Origin: Gp6-AA40 sp035496255
Lineage (GTDB): Bacteria > Acidobacteriota > Vicinamibacteria > Vicinamibacterales > UBA2999
DNA length: 64,000 nucleotides
Direction of reading: 5' to 3'
NCBI GenBank assembly: GCA_035496255.1
Contig: DATJEU010000033.1
Coordinates: forward strand, 1-64,000
Under the pieces are notes generated by a model. It saw nothing but the letters and a program-made list of their open reading frames with translations, did no database searches and was not told where the DNA came from. The translations under genes were made by a program, and so were the position numbers. Shown piece by piece: positions 26,266 to 34,408 of this stretch; positions within the stretch are counted from its first letter, which is position 1; every line of letters starts with the position of its first letter.

Positions 26266-26736
26266 CTATGGAAGAGGTGAGACTTCGAAGCGGCGATTGC
26301 TCTCGTCGAGGCGCACCTCGAACAGCCGGTCGAAGCCCTCGCCACCCGCCGGCGGTTCGAGACGCTTGCGCGCGGTGAAAATCGCCACGTCGGGTACCCG
26401 TTGTCGCCCTTCGCGCGCCCGGTTCCGTCGCAAGGCGTCCGCCGCCGTCGTCGGAAAGTAGAAGCCGGTGACGATGGCGCCGTGCCGGTGCCCCATTTCG
26501 ATCAGCGGCGCACGCACGGCGGCACTCGGATTGGTGTTGTCCACGACCACCGAGCGTCCGGCGGCTAACGCCTCCGCGACAAGGGCTTCCTGCCGCCGCT
26601 GCGGCCGCCGATTGTTGCGGAACGCGTCCTTGCTGACATGATCGTGGGTCGCGGCAAACCGCTCTTGATAGAAGCTCGTTTTGCCGGCTGCCGGCAGGCC
26701 CACGAGGATGACCAGCTCCACCCCCGCGATCTTCAC
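26266..26736 (-). CDS. P-loop kinase (polynucleotide-kinase-like AAA protein)
   Basis: The 156-residue protein starts with a Walker A GLPAAGKTSF (residues 13-22) after a beta-strand ELVILV. It has VSKDAFRNN and RSVVVDNTNPS, typical of the kinase half of polynucleotide kinase/phosphatase and related predicted kinases that act on RNA, DNA or small sugars. It is complete but short. Its 5' end overlaps the 5' end of the divergent methyltransferase gene by 29 bp. Substrate unknown. Confidence 0.75.
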   Translation of the reverse strand: MKIAGVELVILVGLPAAGKTSFYQERFAATHDHVSKDAFRNNRRPQRRQEALVAEALAAGRSVVVDNTNPSAAVRAPLIEMGHRHGAIVTGFYFPTTAADALRRNRAREGRQRVPDVAIFTARKRLEPPAGGEGFDRLFEVRLDESNRRFEVSPLP

Positions 26737-27466
26737 TGACTGGTTGACGCAATTGGAAGCGCGTCACCTGGCGGATTTGCGCGTGCCGGAAGTGACGCGC
26801 GCGCTTCGGGCGCTGTCGTCTGCCTACGTCGAGCGGCGGCACAAAGTGGCGGCCGGCGCGACCCTCGACACCGCCGGAAAGCGCGCGGCCTTCGCGCTGT
26901 TCTATGCGCCGCTTCATTTCCTCGCCGCGTCACTGGTCGTGCAGGCACTTGACGCTGCGGCGCCGCCGCCGACGGCCATCATCGATCTCGGCTGTGGCAC
27001 TGGCGCCGCCGGCGCCGCCTGGGCGCTGGCTGCGGGCGGATCGCCTTCGCTCCTCGGGATCGATCGTCATCCGTGGGCGATCGAAGAGGCACGCTGGACG
27101 TATCGGCAGCTCGGACTCGCCGGAGTGGCCAGGCAGGGCGACGTCAGCCGCGTCGCACGCCTCGCGCCCGGAACCGCCGCGATCGCCGCCTACACGCTCA
27201 ACGAGCTCGGGGAGGCCGCCCGGACACGCGTGCAGCAGACGTTACTCGAATCCGCGGGGAATGGTGTTCGACTCCTGGTCCTCGAACCGGTGGCGCGCAG
27301 GATTGCGCCGTGGTGGGAGGCGATGGCGACGCAGATCCGCGTGGCCGGCGGACGCGCGGACGAATGGAAATTCCCGGTCGAACTGCCGCCGCTGTTGCGG
27401 CTGTTCGACCGGGCCGCCGGACTGAACCATCGCGAGCTGAAGCTGCGCTCGCTGTATCTGCGCTAG
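26708..27466 (+). CDS. Class I SAM-dependent methyltransferase
   Basis: Motif I IDLGCGTGAAGAAWAL (residues ~91-106) and the acidic loop LLGIDRHPWA define a Rossmann methyltransferase. The segment AAYTLNELGEAARTRV and RLLVLEPVARR resemble Rsm22-type or small rRNA methyltransferases, but I cannot assign the substrate. The preceding ~85 residues are helical. I use the ATG at 26708 (MTSSTPAIFTDWL); an ATG at 26681 would deepen the overlap with the divergent kinase gene. Confidence 0.75.
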   Translation: MTSSTPAIFTDWLTQLEARHLADLRVPEVTRALRALSSAYVERRHKVAAGATLDTAGKRAAFALFYAPLHFLAASLVVQALDAAAPPPTAIIDLGCGTGAAGAAWALAAGGSPSLLGIDRHPWAIEEARWTYRQLGLAGVARQGDVSRVARLAPGTAAIAAYTLNELGEAARTRVQQTLLESAGNGVRLLVLEPVARRIAPWWEAMATQIRVAGGRADEWKFPVELPPLLRLFDRAAGLNHRELKLRSLYLR

Positions 27467-27470
27467 GACC

Positions 27471-27533
27471 ATCTACGAATGGACAGAATGCCGAATTGAC
27501 GAAATCCGCTCTGACATTCGTCAATTCGTAGAT
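27471..27533. repeat. Imperfect inverted repeat between convergent genes
   Basis: The right arm attcgtcaattcgtagat (27516-27533) is the reverse complement of atctacgaattgacgaat. The left side carries the same sequence interrupted by 16 bases: atctacgaat at 27471-27480 and gaattgacgaa at 27493-27503. It fills the 94-bp gap between the methyltransferase gene and a DUF4142 gene and could fold as a bulged hairpin. This is typical of a decaying palindromic element or a bidirectional 3' structure. Confidence 0.55.
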
Positions 27534-27560
27534 TCGCCACTTCGCCGGTCCGGACCCGCC

Positions 27561-28283
27561 CTAGTGATTCGCCGGCGTCGTGCGGCCGGTCCGCGGCGCC
27601 GCGTTCCGGGCGGTGTTGCTCGTCCGCTGGTTGTCGATCTTGTCCTTCAGCGACTTCGCCTGGTCAAGATGTTGCCGCACCACAGGGAGCGTGTTCGCCG
27701 CCCACGCGTTCACGTCGGCCTTCGGCGCATTGTCGCTCCGTTCCGGCGTGACGTTGGTGTCCTTGTCGCTCTTGCCGGTGACCTGATCCTTGAACGGCGC
27801 CTGGCTGTCGACGCGCGACTGCAGATCGTCCAGGTCTTCCTGATGATCGTCGACCATCGCCTTCGCGTACTCCTTGTCGAACTCGCTGCCGCGCAGCTTC
27901 GACAGGCGATCGATCACGTCCTGGTGGTGGTCGTCGATCCGCGCATCCGGCGTCACATTCCATGTCGACGCGATCTTCTTGAGGTCATCGCCGGCCTTGG
28001 TGTGATCCCGGACCATCATCTGGCCGAACTGTTTCACGTCGGCACTCGCCGCGTGGGTGCTCGCCAGCTTGCCGAGCTCGACCTCGGCCATCCCGGCCGC
28101 CAACTGATTGTTGATGAAGGTTTTCTCGGCGTCGTGAACGGAATTGTCCGCGGTGGTTCCGGCTGTGCCGACCGACGCGGGCTCGTTGTTGTTGCTGTTA
28201 TTAGTGGTCGTGCGCGCGTTGCCGTTGCAGGCTGCGGCAAAGGCCGCGGCACACACGATCGACGTCAGACCCATCCGTTTCAT
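27561..28283 (-). CDS. DUF4142 lipoprotein, paralogue 1
   Basis: A lipoprotein signal (MKRMGLTSIVCAAAFAAAC, lipidated Cys 19) leads to an Asn/Thr-rich linker and a DUF4142 helical bundle (~55-225). Signature blocks are AGMAEVELGKLA, VKQFGQMMVRDHTKAGDDL and YAKAMVDDHQEDLDDL, with conserved His/Asp that may bind metal in this ferritin-like fold. An aggagg site precedes the ATG at 28283. A paralogue follows the same plan immediately upstream (28348-29112). Predicted to sit in the periplasm or outer membrane; function unknown. Confidence 0.85.
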   Translation of the reverse strand: MKRMGLTSIVCAAAFAAACNGNARTTTNNSNNNEPASVGTAGTTADNSVHDAEKTFINNQLAAGMAEVELGKLASTHAASADVKQFGQMMVRDHTKAGDDLKKIASTWNVTPDARIDDHHQDVIDRLSKLRGSEFDKEYAKAMVDDHQEDLDDLQSRVDSQAPFKDQVTGKSDKDTNVTPERSDNAPKADVNAWAANTLPVVRQHLDQAKSLKDKIDNQRTSNTARNAAPRTGRTTPANH

Positions 28284-28347
28284 ACGGCCTCCTGTAAACA
28301 CCTGTGTGAGTCAATGCAAAGTGCGTTACAGGAGACCGTGACCGAGC

Positions 28348-29112
28348 TTAGCGTTTCTGATCGCTCGGCGCGCTGCTCTGGTTGCGATCGCTGGACGTGG
28401 GCGCAGTGTTGTTCTGGAGTCGACTGCTGATCTGCTGCGCCTCGGTCAGATGGTGCTCGACGGTCGGGAGGTTTGTCGAGGCCCATTGATTGACCCTGGC
28501 ATCGCTCGCCTGGGTCGATCCGCTGGTCCCCGTCGGACGAGTGGTTGTGCTCGCGCGGCTGTTCAGCAGATCACGCATCTCCGTATGCCCTTCGACCATC
28601 GCCTGCATGTATTCGCGATCGAAGTCGGCACCGTGCAGGCCCTGCAGTCGCATCATCAGGTCCTGGTGCTTCTGGTCGACCTGCGCCGGCAGTTGAACGC
28701 TGTCCGCGCGCGCCGCGGACTTCAGTTGATCGTTCGCCTTGGTGTGATCGCGCACCATCATGCGTGCGAACTCTTTCACCTGCGGACTCGACCCCCGCTG
28801 CGCCGCGAGGTTTCCGAGCTCGATTTCGGCCATGTTGCCGATCGCCGCCTGCTGGATGAACTGCCGCGGGTCCGTGGGTGCGGTCTGATCGCCGGCGATC
28901 CTTCCGCTGGTCCCCGCCGCCCCGGCCGTATCGTTTCCGGCCGTCGTGCCGGTTCCCGTCTGGTCCACCACCGAGCCCGGCTGCTGCACGTTGCCGGCGG
29001 TCTGGCTGCCGTTGTTGTTCCTGTCAGCGACCGTGTTATCGCTCGCCTTGCGGTTGCATCCGACGCTCAGCGACAGCGCACACACGACCGACACAAGAGC
29101 CATCTGCTTCAT
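28348..29112 (-). CDS. DUF4142 lipoprotein, paralogue 2
   Basis: A lipoprotein signal (MKQMALVSVVCALSLSVGC, Cys 19) precedes a long Gly/Thr/Asn-rich linker and a DUF4142 bundle. The blocks NMAEIELGNLAAQ, VKEFARMMVRDHTKANDQL and YMQAMVEGHTEMRDLL line up with the neighbour at 27561-28283. The two genes are a tandem duplication on the same strand separated by 64 bp. The two linkers differ much more than the bundles. A role in envelope stress or metal storage is plausible but not shown by sequence. Confidence 0.85.
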   Translation of the reverse strand: MKQMALVSVVCALSLSVGCNRKASDNTVADRNNNGSQTAGNVQQPGSVVDQTGTGTTAGNDTAGAAGTSGRIAGDQTAPTDPRQFIQQAAIGNMAEIELGNLAAQRGSSPQVKEFARMMVRDHTKANDQLKSAARADSVQLPAQVDQKHQDLMMRLQGLHGADFDREYMQAMVEGHTEMRDLLNSRASTTTRPTGTSGSTQASDARVNQWASTNLPTVEHHLTEAQQISSRLQNNTAPTSSDRNQSSAPSDQKR

Positions 29113-29185
29113 GCGCTACCCCTCCTCAATGGGGGATCGCGTGCAAATGACGTGCGGCGGTGGTCGATTTGCCGTCTGCTTCCCG

Positions 29186-29788
29186 CTATCGCGGGGCCGA
29201 CGCGCTCACCTCGAGGTCGCGCAGCAGCCCGTCCTGCAGGGAGTAGATCCAGCCGTGCACGGTCAACGCCTGCCCGCGCCGCCAGGCGTCGTGCACGATC
29301 GTCGTCTGGCAGACGTGACGCACCTGGTCGATCACGTTGAGCTCGCACAGCCGATCGATACGTGCGTCCTCGTCAGCGATGGCATCCACGCTCTCGCAGT
29401 GTCGATCGCGCACGTCCTGCACGTGCCGCAGCCAGTTGTCGATGAGCCCGAGTGAGGCGTTCGCTACCACCGCACGCACGCCGCCGCACCCGTAATGACC
29501 GCACACGATGACGTGCTCGACCGTGAGCACGTCGACCGCATACTGCAGCACCGACAGGCAGTTGAGATCGGTGTGGACGACCACGTTGGCGACATTGCGA
29601 TGGACGAAGATCTCGCCGGGCGGGAGACCGACGATCTCGTTCGCCGGCACGCGGCTGTCGGCGCACCCAATCCAGAGATATTTCGGCGACTGCTGCCGTG
29701 AGAGCGTGTCGAAGAACTGCGGATCGCGCGCGGTGATGGCCCGGGACCACCGCCGGTTGTTCTCGAAGAGACGATCGACGGATACCAT
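29186..29788 (-). CDS. can: Beta-class carbonic anhydrase
   Basis: The enzyme interconverts CO2 and bicarbonate using zinc. Ligands are visible as Cys42 and Asp44 in GCADSRVPA, His98 and Cys101 in VCGHYGCGGV, with FVHRNVANVV between them. Length (200 residues) is close to E. coli Can. I start at the ATG at 29788 (MVSVDRLFENNRRW), which follows the stop of the DinB-fold gene at 29791 by two bases, so the two are probably one transcript. The longer open frame back to 30025 overlaps that gene and is not used. Confidence 0.93.
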   Translation of the reverse strand: MVSVDRLFENNRRWSRAITARDPQFFDTLSRQQSPKYLWIGCADSRVPANEIVGLPPGEIFVHRNVANVVVHTDLNCLSVLQYAVDVLTVEHVIVCGHYGCGGVRAVVANASLGLIDNWLRHVQDVRDRHCESVDAIADEDARIDRLCELNVIDQVRHVCQTTIVHDAWRRGQALTVHGWIYSLQDGLLRDLEVSASAPR

Positions 29789-29790
29789 GG

Positions 29791-30252
29791 TCAGGACGCC
29801 GCGAGCGCGCGGACTTGCGCGAGATGGTGGCGCAGATGCCTCACGTAATCCTGCATCAGGAAACTGACGCTGACGATATCGCTGCCGTGCGGAGCCATCC
29901 CCGTGCGCGCGGCCACATCGTCCGGCATCGTCGCGATGATGTGCGCCAGGTGCTGGTTGTACGCCGTCCACAAGGCGATGAGATCCGTCCACGGCACCGC
30001 GTCGTAATGCTGCGCCGCAACCCATTCATCCTGGTTGTATCCGTCGAAATGCGTGGTCTCTGCTGAGTATCCGAGCACGAACCGGCGATGGTTGTTGCAC
30101 GCCGAGTCGATCAGATGGCCGACGATCTCACGGGCGCACCAGCCGTCGGGCGTGGGGCGCATTGTGGTGCGACGATCGTCCGCCGCCGTGAAGATCCGGC
30201 CTCCCTCGGCGATGGCCGCGCGGAGGTCGGCGGCGATCTGCGCGGGTGTCAT
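29791..30252 (-). CDS. DinB-fold protein
   Basis: A 153-residue four-helix-bundle protein of the DinB/YfiT superfamily. The likely metal histidines are in REIVGHLIDS (His ~46) and in the C-terminal YVRHLRHHLAQV. CNNHRRFVLGY is also typical. These proteins are often thiol-dependent metal enzymes; the exact reaction is unknown here. It lies directly upstream of carbonic anhydrase and divergent from kup, with 32 bp between the starts. Confidence 0.8.
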   Translation of the reverse strand: MTPAQIAADLRAAIAEGGRIFTAADDRRTTMRPTPDGWCAREIVGHLIDSACNNHRRFVLGYSAETTHFDGYNQDEWVAAQHYDAVPWTDLIALWTAYNQHLAHIIATMPDDVAARTGMAPHGSDIVSVSFLMQDYVRHLRHHLAQVRALAAS

Positions 30253-30284
30253 CCACCTGATTGTAGTATCCTCGGCGTTTTGGC

Positions 30285-32192
30285 ATGAGCGAGTCAGGCG
30301 CGACCGGCCACGGTGTCAGCCGCAGTGGCCTGCTGGCAATCACGCTGACGACGATCGGCGTCGTCTACGGCGACATCGGCACCAGTCCCCTCTACACCAT
30401 TCGGGAGTGCTTCTTCGGCACGCACCCCGTCCCGCCGACGCACGACAACATCCTCGGCGTTCTGTCGCTGGTCTTCTGGGCGCTCATCCTCGTCATCTCG
30501 GTCAAGTACATCGTGATCGTCATGCGCGCCGACAACCAGGGCGAAGGCGGCATCCTCGCCTTGACCGCGCTGATTCCGCCGCGCGGTGGCAACGGCTCCG
30601 TCGATCGCTCGGCGTCGAGCCGGCCGGTGCTGATCATGCTCGGCATCTTCGGTGCGGCGCTGCTGTACGGCGACGGGATGATCACGCCGGCCATCTCTGT
30701 GCTCAGCGCCGTCGAAGGCCTGAACGTCGCCACACCGCTGTTCGAGACCTACATCATCCCGCTGTCGGTCGCGATTCTGATCGTGCTGTTCGTAATGCAG
30801 AAATTCGGCACGCACCGCGTCGGCGCCCTGTTCGGTCCAATCATGGTCACGTGGTTCGTGGCCATCGCGCTGCTCGGGATCAGTTGGGTGGTCACGGCAC
30901 CCGAAGTGCTCACCGCGATCGATCCGCGTCACGCCGTCAGGTTCTTCCGCGCCGGGGGGCTCCACGCGTTTACCGTGCTCGGTGCCGTCTTTCTCGCCGT
31001 CACCGGCGGCGAAGCGCTGTACGCAGACATGGGCCACTTCGGCAAACGGCCGATCCGCTTCGCCTGGTTCTCGCTGATTCTGCCAGCCCTGCTGTTGAAT
31101 TACTTCGGCCAGGGCGCGCTGCTGTTGCACCACCCGCAGGCCGAACAGCCCTTCTTCATGCTGTCGCCGATCTGGGCGCTCTACCCGCTGGTCGGACTCG
31201 CGACGATGGCCGCGATCATCGCGTCGCAGGCGTTGATCTCCGGAGCGTTCTCGCTGACACGGCAGGCGATTCAGCTCGGGTACGCGCCGCGCCTCGACGT
31301 CGAGCACACGTCAGCCCATGAAATGGGCCAGGTCTACGTTCCGCAGGTAAACGCCGCCCTTGCCATCGGCACCATCGGTATCGTCGTCGGCTTCCGTTCG
31401 TCCGGGGCACTGGCGGCCGCATACGGCATTGCCGTGACGATGACGATGGTGATCACGGCGGTGCTGCTCAGCGTGATCGAAATCGAGCGGTGGCGCTGGC
31501 CGTTATGGGTGGCGGGACTGGTGACGGCGTTGTTCCTGATGATCGATCTCGCATTCTTCGGCGCGAACATGCTGAAGGTGATGCAGGGAGGCTGGTTCCC
31601 GCTCACCGCCGGCGGGTTCATCTTCACGCTGATGACCACGTGGAAGACCGGCCGGCGAATCATGGCGGAACGCATGAGCGCGCGGGCGTTGCCGCTGACG
31701 ACGTTCATGTCCGCCGTCACCGCGACGCCTCCTATCCGTGTCCCCGGCACGGCGGTGTTCATGACCGCCACGCCTCGCGGCACCCCCCCGGCACTCGCGC
31801 ACAACCTCCGTTACAACAAGATCCTCCACGAGCACGTCGTCGTCCTGACGGTCAGCACGGCGCCCGTGCCGCATGTCTCGGCGGATGATCAGGTCACCGT
31901 CGAATCGCTCGGTCACGGCGTCTACAACGTTCGCGTCACCTACGGCTTCATGCAGGACCCGAACGTCCCCGACACGCTGGAGGCCGCCCGGCAGAAAGGC
32001 GTCGCCGTGGATCTGGACGACGTCACGTTCTTCCTCGGCCGCGAGACGATCATCGTCACGCGCCGCGCCGGCATGGCCACCTGGCGCGAAAAGCTGTTCG
32101 TCCTGATGGCCCGCAACGCCGTCCGCGCCACGGCCTACTTCAGACTTCCGCCCGAGCGCGTCGTCGAACTCGGTGTACAAGTCGAAATGTAG
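30285..32192 (+). CDS. kup: Low-affinity potassium transporter Kup
   Basis: Kup imports K+ with H+ in the inner membrane. The 635-residue protein has the family start LAITLTTIGVVYGDIGTSPLYT, about twelve transmembrane helices (for example LIMLGIFGAALLYGDGMITPA and the helix at residues ~240-250 with VTGGEALYADMGHFG) and a ~150-residue cytoplasmic tail including YNKILHEHVVVLTV. The length and motifs match active Kup proteins. It may be regulated with its divergent neighbour, but no operator is evident. Confidence 0.95.
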   Translation: MSESGATGHGVSRSGLLAITLTTIGVVYGDIGTSPLYTIRECFFGTHPVPPTHDNILGVLSLVFWALILVISVKYIVIVMRADNQGEGGILALTALIPPRGGNGSVDRSASSRPVLIMLGIFGAALLYGDGMITPAISVLSAVEGLNVATPLFETYIIPLSVAILIVLFVMQKFGTHRVGALFGPIMVTWFVAIALLGISWVVTAPEVLTAIDPRHAVRFFRAGGLHAFTVLGAVFLAVTGGEALYADMGHFGKRPIRFAWFSLILPALLLNYFGQGALLLHHPQAEQPFFMLSPIWALYPLVGLATMAAIIASQALISGAFSLTRQAIQLGYAPRLDVEHTSAHEMGQVYVPQVNAALAIGTIGIVVGFRSSGALAAAYGIAVTMTMVITAVLLSVIEIERWRWPLWVAGLVTALFLMIDLAFFGANMLKVMQGGWFPLTAGGFIFTLMTTWKTGRRIMAERMSARALPLTTFMSAVTATPPIRVPGTAVFMTATPRGTPPALAHNLRYNKILHEHVVVLTVSTAPVPHVSADDQVTVESLGHGVYNVRVTYGFMQDPNVPDTLEAARQKGVAVDLDDVTFFLGRETIIVTRRAGMATWREKLFVLMARNAVRATAYFRLPPERVVELGVQVEM

Positions 32193-32214
32193 GGGAGCAG
32201 TCGTCGAAAAGCAG

Positions 32215-32299
32215 CCACGACGACACGACGAAGACGACGATCACGACGGGACCTGTAATCGGACCCTGGTGACCGTCGTGGTCGTTGTTTCGTGGTCCA
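32215..32299. repeat. ACGACG-type inverted repeat between kup and mscL
   Basis: The left part is a run of acgacg-like words (32215-32249, ccacgacgacacgacgaagacgacgatcacgacgg) and the right part (about 32273-32295) reads as its approximate reverse complement (ccgtcgtggtcgttgtttcgtgg). Folded, the ends and the middle pair with a few mismatches. A shorter relative with the same word order is at 44661-44702. It separates the convergent kup and mscL genes. Confidence 0.55.
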
Positions 32300-32302
32300 A
32301 CG

Positions 32303-32752
32303 CTACCCAGCCAACTCGGACGTGCAGTTCGGGCACCGGCGGGCGCGCTTCGAGATCGTCGACACGCAGAATGGGCACTCGCGGGTCGTGGGCTCTGGCG
32401 GAGGCTCGTTGTCGACGATGGTTTTGATCCGGCTCACTTCCTTGACCAGCACGAACACCGCGACGGCGATCAGCAGAAAGCTGATGAGGTCGTTGATCAG
32501 TTGTCCGTAGGCAATGACCGGCACGCCGAGCTGCTTCGCCTCGGCGAGCGACTTCGGAATACCCTTCGAGCGATCGAGCACGTAGAACAGGCTGCCGAAG
32601 TCGATGCGGCCCAGGATCAGCCCCATCGGCGGCATCAGCACGCCTTCGACGAGCGTCGTGACGATCTTCCCGAACGCCGCGCCCATGATGACGCCGACGG
32701 CAAGATCGATGACGTTGCCGCGGGCGATGAAGTGACGGAATTCCTTCAGCAT
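32303..32752 (-). CDS. mscL: Large-conductance mechanosensitive channel MscL with C-terminal zinc ribbon
   Basis: MscL opens under membrane tension to release solutes during hypo-osmotic shock. Residues 1-105 match the family: FRHFIARGNVIDLAVGVIMGAAFG (pore helix TM1), the periplasmic loop, and TM2 LINDLISFLLIAVAVFVLVK. Unusually, the cytoplasmic tail ends in a four-cysteine ribbon (CPFC 126/129 and CPNC 140/143) in place of the usual charged helix. This variant is seen in some Acidobacteriota and other phyla. Next to Kup it fits osmotic control. Confidence 0.93.
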   Translation of the reverse strand: MLKEFRHFIARGNVIDLAVGVIMGAAFGKIVTTLVEGVLMPPMGLILGRIDFGSLFYVLDRSKGIPKSLAEAKQLGVPVIAYGQLINDLISFLLIAVAVFVLVKEVSRIKTIVDNEPPPEPTTRECPFCVSTISKRARRCPNCTSELAG

Positions 32753-32761
32753 GGCGACACA

Positions 32762-34408
32762 CTATTCAGTACGACGGGTCGTCCGCGCAAGGACGGTCGA
32801 GGAGCCGCCGGAAAGCTGGTCGTAATAGCCGACCCACCGCTGCGGTTCGGGCGCGTCATAGGACGACAGGTTGTGTGCCCATCGGTAGCTGATCGGCTGA
32901 TACCGGAGTTCGACGTCGGCAGTGAACGGACCCGGGGCGCTGCCGGTCGGGATGCGATACCGGACGCGATCGCCGCCGCCGGCGAAATCGCGATCATTCA
33001 TCGCGCTGCCACGCACCGCGATATCGGCGTCGGCGGTCGCCTTGTCGAATCCGCGCGGCAACAGCCGGTTGTCCTTCGCGAACGCGACCGCCTGTAAGAG
33101 GCCGGTGGTCGGCTTGCCGGCGCGATCCTGCATCACCGACTCGTAAATCTGCACCTGATCCGGCCGAGTGATCTCCTCGTAGTGCGGCTCGAACACCGTC
33201 ATGTCGGCATCGTTGTCGTTGCCGGCGATCTTGCCGTCCGGGCCGATCCCGCCCGAGTCAAAGACGAGGCGGCCGGACGCATCGCGAACGGTGACGTGCA
33301 GCCACGCGCGACGCGAGGGGTAGCCACTTGGAAGCTTGTGACCGGTGAGATTGGTGACGTCGACATCGAGTTCGACGGTGCCCGCGGTCACCGCCGCTTT
33401 CGCGATGCTCACCGTGGCCGACTCCTGCTGCAGTTGACGAATCGTGTTGTTCGCCTGCGCCTCGAGCGCATCCGAGGGCGCCGCCACCGCAAGTTCGTTG
33501 CGGAAACGATTGAGCACACGCAGCATGAAGAAGTTGCCGCCCATGAACGTATGCCGGCTGAGGCCTTCGCGCAGGTCGCCCAGGACCGACGCAATCTTGG
33601 TCTGCTGCTCGTAGCGCGGCATGTGGCACGACTGGCAACTGCGCTGATCCTTGTAGTCGCTGTGCTGCCACTCCTGATACGGCACCTGTTCGGGAATGGA
33701 TCCGATGACCTCGCCGTTGTCGCCGAAGGCCTGAGTGATCAGCGTGTGACAGGTCGCGCACAACTCCGACTGCTGGACCTGCTTGCCTTGATCAGGTTTG
33801 GCGCCGGTGACGGAGTGCATGATTGACTGGCGCGCCGTATCTGCGGCGAATGGTCCGAACATCGTTCGGGGATCCGTGCCCGCCGGCTTTCCGATGACGA
33901 ACCCGCCGACGAAGCTCTCGCGTGTTCCCAGCTTGTCCGGCGTGATCTGATGACACAGGGCGCAGGACACGCCGTCTTCCGCCAGTTGCGCCACCTCGTC
34001 TTCGCCACCAAGCGGCAGGTGGGCGAACACCTCGCCCTTGCGGCCGGCGGCGTGCGCCTCGGCGCGAACCATCGGCATATGGCAGATCGAGCATTCGTCC
34101 TCGATGTCCGCCTTGCGCATCGGATGGTCGACGGTCTCGCGCCGGACCGACGCCTGCCAGTACGGATCGCGCGACGAGTTCGCCATGATCGTCGCCCGCC
34201 ATGCCGTCCCGATCGACAGGTCTTCGCCGGTCGGCGCGACCAGGCTGTTGTGACAGGCCATGCAGTCGGACGAGGGGGCGAACATGCCGTGGACCAGCGG
34301 CGCATCGGGTTGCGCCGGCCCCTGCGCGCGCAGCGTCGCGATCGGTACGGTGACAATCGCCAGGAGCCACGCGGCCGTCGCCGGAAGGATCCATTTACTT
34401 CCAGCCAT
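32762..34408 (-). CDS. Secreted pentaheme c-type cytochrome
   Basis: After a signal peptide the ~548-residue protein carries five CxxCH heme sites: CMACH, CSICH, CALCH, CATCH and CQSCH, all in the N-terminal half. The remaining ~300 residues are beta-rich (VTNLTGHKLPSGYPSRRAWL) with no further heme site. I use the ATG at 34408, preceded by aagggggg; an ATG at 34426 is possible. Its start lies within the last codons of the cytochrome/barrel gene, so the two are translationally linked. It probably passes electrons in the periplasm or at the cell surface; the donor and acceptor are unknown. Confidence 0.85.
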   Translation of the reverse strand: MAGSKWILPATAAWLLAIVTVPIATLRAQGPAQPDAPLVHGMFAPSSDCMACHNSLVAPTGEDLSIGTAWRATIMANSSRDPYWQASVRRETVDHPMRKADIEDECSICHMPMVRAEAHAAGRKGEVFAHLPLGGEDEVAQLAEDGVSCALCHQITPDKLGTRESFVGGFVIGKPAGTDPRTMFGPFAADTARQSIMHSVTGAKPDQGKQVQQSELCATCHTLITQAFGDNGEVIGSIPEQVPYQEWQHSDYKDQRSCQSCHMPRYEQQTKIASVLGDLREGLSRHTFMGGNFFMLRVLNRFRNELAVAAPSDALEAQANNTIRQLQQESATVSIAKAAVTAGTVELDVDVTNLTGHKLPSGYPSRRAWLHVTVRDASGRLVFDSGGIGPDGKIAGNDNDADMTVFEPHYEEITRPDQVQIYESVMQDRAGKPTTGLLQAVAFAKDNRLLPRGFDKATADADIAVRGSAMNDRDFAGGGDRVRYRIPTGSAPGPFTADVELRYQPISYRWAHNLSSYDAPEPQRWVGYYDQLSGGSSTVLARTTRRTE

